From positions 5,367,222 to 5,431,221 of the forward strand of contig NC_054390.1 in NCBI RefSeq assembly GCF_001625195.1: a stretch of DNA of 64,000 bases, written 5' to 3'. This DNA is from Drechmeria coniospora. Taxonomy: Eukaryota; Ascomycota; Sordariomycetes; Hypocreales; Ophiocordycipitaceae. Of the stretch, positions 57,118 through 64,000 are shown one piece after another; the first letter of the stretch is position 1, and the number at the start of each line of letters is the position of its first letter. Both the position numbers and the translations under genes were made by a program. Below the pieces are notes generated by a model. The model was not told the DNA's origin and did not search any database. It saw only the letters and a program-made list of their open reading frames with translations.

Positions 57118-58277
57118 TCACCTTTCATACCATTCTCCTACGTCCAGAAACGTTAGCATCCCGTTACGCCCCGCAGTCGCCGTCATTCTCGACCAGCCGA
57201 ATCGACATACAATGCATCTCCAAAGCGGCTGCTTGAGGACACCGCCGATGGTTGCGTTCCAGCCTCCCAGCGGCAGCGGCGACGTTACGATTGGATAGGG
57301 GTGGCCCCCGCAGCGGCGAACCGTACGCAGATCCTCCACGGCGAAATGGACAAAGTATAGATCGCTGGGTACGTGGTGAAGTAGCAGGCGGACGGCTGTC
57401 GAGAGGAAGGGTTAGCCAAGGCAAAAGATGATGGCCTCTGCACTGCGCCGGACGTACGTACTTTTGAGTTGGAATATGTTGCAGTACGCGTGGCCGCCCG
57501 ACACTGGACGGTCAAGTTTGGGATCGAAAATCAACATAAAGTCGCGCAGCCGTCGGATGGGAATCTCCTTTTCTCCGTAGAGCCTTGCCACGTCCAACGA
57601 GTGCTCGACGTGGCTGGCCATGGCGATGCCATAGGACGACGTGACCGATTCGCGTCTTCTCTCCCCAAGGTCTGCGATGAATCTACCCAGAGCGCCGGCA
57701 TCCCGGCCAAGTTGGATATGCAAGCTCAGCCCGTCAAATCTTGTTTCGTTGTTGGTTATTCTGCAATGCATTTCGCGCGAACGCTTGCCGCATGGATGAT
57801 ACCCGCACCCTGCGTTCGCCTTGCTTTTGCCACTAACGCATGCCGCCACGGGCACGCAGTTCTGCACATAGTCGCAATCGAGGCCACGGTCGCGCCCCCA
57901 GATCCTGACCATGTCCTTGCAGGAAGCGGTTTCTGTCGGAGACGTTTGCGTCAGCCCATGGATTCGCCAGATGCGACCTCGTGGTTCGTACCGGTTACCG
58001 CATCGCTGTAGTTGGCTGGCCACGGCTTCCTGAGTTGCGCTCGCAGGTCAGGAACGCATTCGAAGAGTTTCTTGGTGAAGCCGTTTTCCTTAATCCTGGC
58101 CTTTTCACCCTCCCACGCTCCACTGCCGTTCACGAGGGAGCCATTCGAGTGCACTGGTAGCGCGCCGTATGCTCGTACCAGAAAAGGAGCCCATAGGGCG
58201 AATTGATGCATGTTGAAACCTGCATGTCCAGTATTAGCTAGTAGCCATCGAGGCTATGCATGATAGCGTAACCTACC
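57118..58277 (-). CDS. Cys-containing secreted-type protein, family uncertain, 5' part missing or unresolved
   Basis: Exons 57395-57118, 57932-57462 and 58211-57992 are joined by GT-AG introns of 66 and 59 bp; they give 322 residues from the ATG at 58211. A further exon ending at 58277 is likely, because 58220-58276 is a good intron (GTAGGT donor, AGCTAAT branch, CAG acceptor) that keeps frame into SGFNMHQFALWAPFLV. I cannot find its start. Exon 2 has a Cys cluster (SCKDMVRIWGRD, CDYVQNCVPVAACV, CGYHPCGKRSREMHC) and an ordered-looking segment with AMASHVEHSLDVARLYG and FMLIFDP. Exon 3 contains LLLHHVPSDLYFVHFAVEDL and a final Cys pair. The Cys-rich part reminds me weakly of C-terminal regions of enterotoxin-A-like secreted proteins expanded in some Hypocreales, but no ADP-ribosyltransferase domain is visible here and the upstream sequence is a repeat island. 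If it belongs there, this would be a truncated copy. Treat the family as unproven. Confidence 0.55.
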
Positions 58278-60128
58278 GCTGCCAACAAGTCGACCCAGAT
58301 ATACACTCGCTGCCTTTTCCTTTTTTCTTTTGTTTTTCAAGGAGGAGATGCCACCCTTGCTTGGCTCGTTCGAATGGAGTCCACAGATGTGCGGCGTTTG
58401 GGGCAGAATCTTGCCAATATATACTAGAATCCTACGATTCTTCGACCAAGTAATATGCTGTTATGAAGGTAATTAGGTGCGCATCGATATCCCATTCATA
58501 CGCACGAACAGTATTCCATGGAGAAATGTACATACATGTACACCTGCATATACAGTACAGTAGTTGTAAGTACTGTAGTTGTACTCCGTAAATGGTTGTA
58601 AAAATGAACGGGGTATTATTTCATTATACCTTGCATTCTTGGACCGAGAACCAAGCAACCCGTAATACGCTCCGCATCCAAGGGCCCCCGCTGCTAGATT
58701 GTGCAAGTATGCAACTAATGCCGTGTGCACCCACAGTACTAAGTAAGTATATGTACGGAGTAGGTGTAAGAGGATTGCAAATACGGATAGATACACACTA
58801 CTCAGCACTCGCTCGTACATGAATACACTCTCACAACTCTTCGTACCCTCAAGTAGATCGGAGACGATGGCGAAACAAGTGAATCGATTCTTGAATACTC
58901 CTTTATGCGGCCCGCCATAGACGCTGTGCTGTGTCTGGGCCTCTAGCCTCTCAGAAAGTAAATAATATAAAGAGCAAATCTACTTACTGGGAAGGTAATG
59001 GAAAGTGGAAGCCGTGTGGTTTGTATCGGAATCCTATTGCGAATGCGGACTGTACAGCTACTCCGTACTCTGTACTATTGGCACTATTCTGATGTACTTC
59101 AGTATTTGTACAAGTACATGCAGGTGTAACTATACTTACTGTACTCCGTACTTGGACTTGGTATGCACTGCGGGAATATTACCTGTTCCTTCGAATACGA
59201 CGTTGCGCCCGAGATTGGTGTACGTAAAGTAAGTGCAGGTACAGTACGGAGGATTTTGCAGTATTTCGCTGTACACCTACACGTACATGTAATTACTTGT
59301 AGGTGCATCTGTACGTTCTTACTGATACAGTGCTCCTACATGTAATATTCCCCATGTGCTATCGACAATACTCCGTACCGAGTCGAATATGCCCAGTCGA
59401 GGCTGGGGCAATATGAATGAAAACTACAGGTAATACTTACACCTACATGCAGGCTTCTCATGCTGTACGCGGCACAGGAAATGTACAACTGCTAGTAATA
59501 CCACTGATTCCTTCAGGTGTTGCACGAGGAATAGCACGAATACTTCTACTCCGTCGAGATACCGCACCTACTTGCACTACTGTGCTTGGGAACAACGCAA
59601 TGCAAGCTTGGTGCATACCTAGTCCAAAGCTGTGAGTGCCAGAGAGAGGGTCAAGGGATGCAAAAGCGTGACAGTAAATGCTCCGTACGGAGTAGATAGG
59701 ACGGGGTTTTTAGCTCCCGGTGCTGGGAGATGATGTGACGATTCATCACAACATGTACTTACAGTACATTACCAGTGATGAGCATGGATACAGGCACTCG
59801 GTGCATGCATGTGAATAAGGAGAATATCAATGCCCGAGTGAAGCTACTTGCTCACCAATCGTACTAGTACTGGTGCGATGCATGTGAAGGGAACCATGCC
59901 GTCGTGCGTCCATTCGTGCACAGTTCGAATATTTACTGTCCATCTACGCACTTACTTGGTTGTCCATGCATTAGTTGTACATGTAGAATCTACTCCGTAT
60001 TCATTGACACACACTATGTATACTGATCAATACAAAATACATGGTCATTTCCCTTCTTGAACATGGTAGAAATAACAGACGTCGTAGTGCTCTCGTGCAC
60101 TACATCATCTCCGCTCAACGAGATGTCG
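58278..60128. repeat. AT-rich GTAC-word island and carboxypeptidase 3' flank
   Basis: 58520-58800 and 59040-59480 are rich in GTAC words (ACTCCGTAC near 59060, TACTGTACTCCGTACTTGG near 59138, TACAGTACGGAGGA near 59240, CCGTACGGAGTAGATAGG near 59682). No gene with coding bias is present. 59950-60128 is probably the 3' flank of the carboxypeptidase gene. Confidence 0.6.
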
Positions 60129-62053
60129 TCATCTCAATCTTGGCCGCGTAGCCAGAGGCCAATCCTCGGCTTTGTTGTACAGAACCCCGTTGATAAGAAC
60201 GCCGCCTCCATGGAAAGCCAGATCCCAGGCATCATCGTCGCAGGAATGGAGGTTGCGGACGGAGCACTTTGGTTCGGATGCGGCCGGCAGCGTGTGACTT
60301 GTGGTTGATTGCAGGCCGCCTCTCGTGGCGAAGGAATGCAAATCGACAGTCTCCCCCGTCGAGATGGATTTGCCCGCCATGATGCGCGAGAAGATGCTGA
60401 ATGCCGTTTCGGGCTGGTAGGAGGCTACGGCGTGGCCGGACTGGAATACGCGACTGAAGGAGAGGTTGCCATACTGGCGAACCTCGCCGCCGGTGTAGGT
60501 GGTGTTGGTGGCAATGGGAGCGTAGCCTGCTGCCGGAAACATGGCGGCATACTCACCCCCTGCCGTCTGAGCAATCTTCAGCGAAACGGCCTCACCTCCC
60601 ACCCAGTTGCACATGAAGTCTCTGTCTCCATACATGAGCCCTATCCGAATGCCGCTGTTGAGGAGCTTCGCCAGCCGATCTATGTTACCACCCCGAGCTC
60701 TGTCGCCTCGTTTGTAGTAGAAGTTGTCGTAAACGGCGTTGCTTGTCAAGGTAAAGTTCACGGGCGACCCAATCGCCGCCAGAACATCGGCTTGGTTGAG
60801 GTATTCGAGGAAGTGGAGCGATGGAAACGGACTATAGAATCGCTCTGCTATGTCGTACCAACTTCGTCCATATTTGCGGCGAAACGCCCTGAGTATCTCG
60901 GCATAGCTCTGATACCCTTGCGTGCAAATATCATCGGCCTCGGTCTCGTTCGTTGCTCTTCCGGCCTCGCTCTGCCTGGCACTGGCGGCACATTGAGCGA
61001 GAATCTGCTGGCTGCCGCCGACGGCCGTAAAGTTCCGCAGGAGGGACTCGGTCACTTCGCCGGAGAGTGGCTCGATGCCGTACGTATTGTTGTTGAGGAA
61101 ACGAAGGTAGGCGGGGATTTCAGTCGCCATGTCGATGATCCCACTCACAATCCCTACCGATGCGAGGCGTATCTCGACCGGTAAAGGCCCGTCCGCATGG
61201 CCAGCTAGGCGTTTTCGATTCTGATTCTGGGCCTGCCACGTCTCGGCAAATATCGGGGCGAAAATGCCGCCGTAGCTTTCGGCAAAAAGGCTAACCTCCA
61301 GAGTCGACGCATTCAGGGGGAGTTTGAGCTCGGGCAAGGTGGTTAGGAAGGCTTGAATGACGTGCCAAACCGCCAGGGCCGCCTCCTGGCTGGTGCCGGC
61401 TGTGTTGTTGACATTCCCACTGCTGAAAGTGCCATTGACCAAATCCCAAGAGGGTACCGTGTCCGGGTTGTAGATGGGCGGCGTCACTGTCGAGGCTTTC
61501 ATCCTGTACAGGGTACCGTCCGTGGGTACGTCGTAGGAAAAGCCGGTCTGGACGGGCTGTCGGAATGGATGGGGTTAGTCGAGGGGGTTGGAACATGCCA
61601 GCGGTGAGCGCATCGGCGTACCTGATCGATGAAGAGCATGTTGGAAGCCCGGTCCCAGCCCCATTCTCGGGCAACGGTCTCGTACTCGTCGAGCCCTCTC
61701 TCGACAACCTCGCAAGGCCCGTTGCCGGTGAAGAAGCCGTACATGGAGCTGGCGCCGGGCCCGCCGTTGATCCATACCGTCAGGTTATCGGTTGCGTTGC
61801 GAGCTTCGACGAAGTAGAAGAATATATTGGTAGGATACTCATTGGGCACGCTAACCCACCCCGTGTATTGCTTCTGCGCATCGGAAGCGGTGTTGCAGAC
61901 TCCACGAGGTTCCTTGAACGACACGGTGACGTTGCCCGGGTAGGTCTTGACGGTCAGGTTACGAGCATTCTCGTATCGGTGGATAAACTGGGCGTGAGAA
62001 AAGCGGGAGGACGTGAGCAGCAGCGCAGCGAGCATGAGACGCATGGCGGCCAT
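60129..62053 (-). CDS. Secreted serine carboxypeptidase (peptidase family S10)
   Basis: Exons 62053-61622 and 61556-60129, intron 65 bp (branch CGACTAACC); product 619 residues. A signal peptide spans residues 1 to about 21 (MAAMRLMLAALLLTSSRFSHA). The S10 hydrolase fold follows: LTVWINGGPGASSMYGFF gives the oxyanion hole, the nucleophile Ser238 lies in FAESYGGIFAP, the catalytic Asp is in GLMYGDRDFMCNW and the His in VFQSGHAVASYQP. The splice joins NMLFIDQ to PVQTGFSYD, a signature S10 junction. Many NxT/NxS sites indicate a glycosylated extracellular enzyme releasing C-terminal residues from peptides. About 80 residues beyond the His form a variable tail containing Cys pairs (EPKCSVRNLHSCDDD). 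ATG 62053 or the one at 62044 could serve as start. No protease cluster is nearby. Confidence 0.94.
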
Positions 62054-64000
62054 GCGCGATGGAGCTTTTGTGGCGCAAACGGGTCAGGTTGAGTGGCTCG
62101 AGAGGTAAGCGGTGGCGAAGGTCGATGAGCATATACTGTAGGTACTCACGCACGAGGTGTAAAGGAACGAAGACAGTTTTGCTGCTGCTCGAGTGCACAG
62201 TAGAGTGCTGGCATTACGGTACTTATATGGACCAAGGACGAGGCTCGGGAATGATGAGTTCCAAGGAGTGGACTGTGTGCTTTGAGCCACCACTCAGGAT
62301 ATGCCATGTGCCTGCGCTGGCAGCACATGATGTCGTACTTGCTTGGAAATGCATGCAAGTACGTTGGCAGTAATTACAAGAACTCCGTAGATACAGCACA
62401 TGATCTCGTACTTGGAAATACTTACATGTACTGTACGTTAGCAGTACAAGCACTCCGTAGATGCATGTGCACCTGTTTGGGTTCATACGTACTTGTATTA
62501 ACTGAATTTGCCGAGGAGTCTTCTATTTACATGTACTTGAACGGATACGAATTTTCATATTTGACGCGCCTTTTTGGTGTGCCATAATATGTACTGTAAC
62601 ATTAATATAAGTATTGCTATTGTAAACCTAGCGTAGTCTGCAGGTGCGCAAATGCTTACGTTTCCTTGTATTACCTGTACGGTGTCAAGTTCCAAGTACC
62701 TGGAAGCTGGCACAACAAAGAACAAGAAATACAACTATAGACTGGCATTTTAACTGGCCCCGCCCCCAACCAACTTAACAGTCAGTCTATTACGGAGTAT
62801 ATATAGGGATACCTTCTAATACTCTATCCTATCTACTGTACATAAGTACTAAAGCAATACTTACAACTACTTAGTTTAATTACAATGCATAGTGCGGAGT
62901 AATTTCTCCGTACTTACTCCGTAGTTGTACATGCAACTACAACTACAGGGCCTCTACTCCGTACTGCGCAAGGACAAGTACGGCTAATACTTGTGCCCTG
63001 TCCATGTACTTACTGAACTTGCCTACAGTATACAGTACTCTACAAGTAGTAATACATGTACGTTCTGCGTGTACTTGTGCTAGGTAACTACTTGTGCTCG
63101 TTGTACTTACACCATGAGCTGGGTGTTTCCTGCGATATACGGATGGTACTTATAATAAGTCATTCCGTTACAAAGGAATAAGCAAGCAATAATACAATTG
63201 AGAAAATTTTGGATGGATGTTGGGGCAACGGGCATGTAAATACTTACATCCACAGTACAGCGCCAAGTACGTTACGGCTCGTATTTTGTCAAAGCGCTGT
63301 CCGGACTCTTGGACGATGGCTCCATCAGGACAGTCGAGAACATGCAAGACCAAGTCTTTCATGAGCGGACGGCAATAGGCGAATGCTGCTCCGGCATTCG
63401 CAGGTCTGCCGCGTACCGGTCACGGGAGCAAACCGGCGGCGGCAAAGCCGGACACGAAGCGATGAATTGTCGGTGAAGATGGCGACGATGAACGGTGACG
63501 CAACGCGAGCAGTACCATGATGACACATGCATTTCCCTTTACTTACACGTACGGTGCTATTCCTGTCCAGGATGCCACGCAACGTCCGAGACTCTACCAC
63601 GTGCACGACGCACACGAGCAAGAGTGTCTCTTGTCGTTGCTTACGTCGACGTGAACGTGCCGCAGTGGCAGGCAAGGGATGCGGTGCAGGTTACTTCGTG
63701 ACAATTACTGCGACAAATCCAGCACTAACCAACTTGGCAAGTGGACTGTTGCGGCGGGGAGCCGAATGTTTCGGCTACAAATGGCTCTAGGCAGAGCGAC
63801 ACAAGTACAGTAAGTAAGTAGTCACAGTCTAAATGGCATGTCCGGCCGGTAAGTGTACAAGTACATGCACATGTAAGTAAGTATGCCCCGTCATTGTGAC
63901 GAGAGGTCGTCGTCGTTGCCGTTGACGTCGCCACGGCTCCGTACTCGTGCATGGACTGCACTGCAGCGCACCAACTACCGAGCTCGCAGCGTGCTTCAGT
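62054..64000. repeat. Carboxypeptidase promoter and AT-rich GTAC-word island
   Basis: 62330-63160 is a GTAC-word island (TATTACGGAGTATATATAGG near 62788, TTTCTCCGTACTTACTCCG near 62905, CTACTCCGTACTGCG near 62953). 63160-63700 is more balanced and has short bottom-strand frames (63168-63362 and 63325-63675) that could be exons of a gene running off the window, but I cannot build a consistent chain. 63800-63890 returns to GTAC words. Confidence 0.5.

Noticed and set aside
8400..63110. GTAC-word islands as CRISPR arrays or transposon remnants
   Set aside because: There is no regular spacing or conserved direct repeat, no transposase or reverse transcriptase, and the organism is a eukaryote; the words are short palindromes in irregular order.

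Overview
This is a nuclear window from a filamentous ascomycete. The genes are GC-rich with GC-rich third codon positions. They are split by short (45-91 bp) introns with GTRNGT-like donors and CTAAC/CTGAC branch points just before the acceptor, and they sit on both strands without operons. Gene content and protein sequence (GCN5, PNG1 with a dead active site, MPDU1, UTP4, NPT1) point to Sordariomycetes, most likely Hypocreales; placement below order is not supported by anything I can test here. I found no transposon, tRNA, rRNA or CRISPR array.

Layout. 0-8.3 kb: 3' part of a PhoD-like phosphatase gene (+), a Cdc1/Ted1-type GPI-remodelling metallophosphoesterase (+), and a tiny APC/C subunit gene CDC26 (-). 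8.3-20.2 kb: sparse region with two lineage-specific-looking ORFs (10.3 and 11.6 kb), a large disordered conserved protein (13.9-16.1 kb, -) and a poorly resolved coding stretch near 19.7-20.1 kb. 20.7-24.0 kb: compact cluster of RAD1 (9-1-1 clamp, -), OST5 (oligosaccharyltransferase, -) and GCN5 (SAGA acetyltransferase, +). 25.1-34.3 kb: an Asp-rich conserved protein (-), a DUF7514-like protein (-), the MPDU1/Lec35 homologue (+) and a small zinc-ribbon-type protein (-). 35.6-39.5 kb: an MDR oxidoreductase (-) and PNG1 (-). 39.5-45.6 kb is a gene desert. 45.6-54.7 kb: UTP4 (-) diverging from NPT1 (+), then a WSC-domain protein with a very long Ala-Pro tract (+). 57.1-62.1 kb: a Cys-containing secreted-type protein of uncertain family (-) and a secreted serine carboxypeptidase (-).

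Two patterns stand out. First, almost every long intergenic block is an AT-rich island saturated with GTAC-centred words (TACGGAGTAC, GTACTCCGTA, GTACATGTAC, TACAGTAC). These words are nearly absent from coding sequence, so the window alternates between GC-rich genes and GTAC-rich spacers. Second, four of the housekeeping genes act on ER glycosylation or GPI anchors (Ted1/Cdc1, OST5, MPDU1, PNG1); this may be chance. Two introns need GC-AG splicing to restore conserved protein sequence. Exon coordinates were derived by hand from splice consensus plus reading-frame and family continuity.
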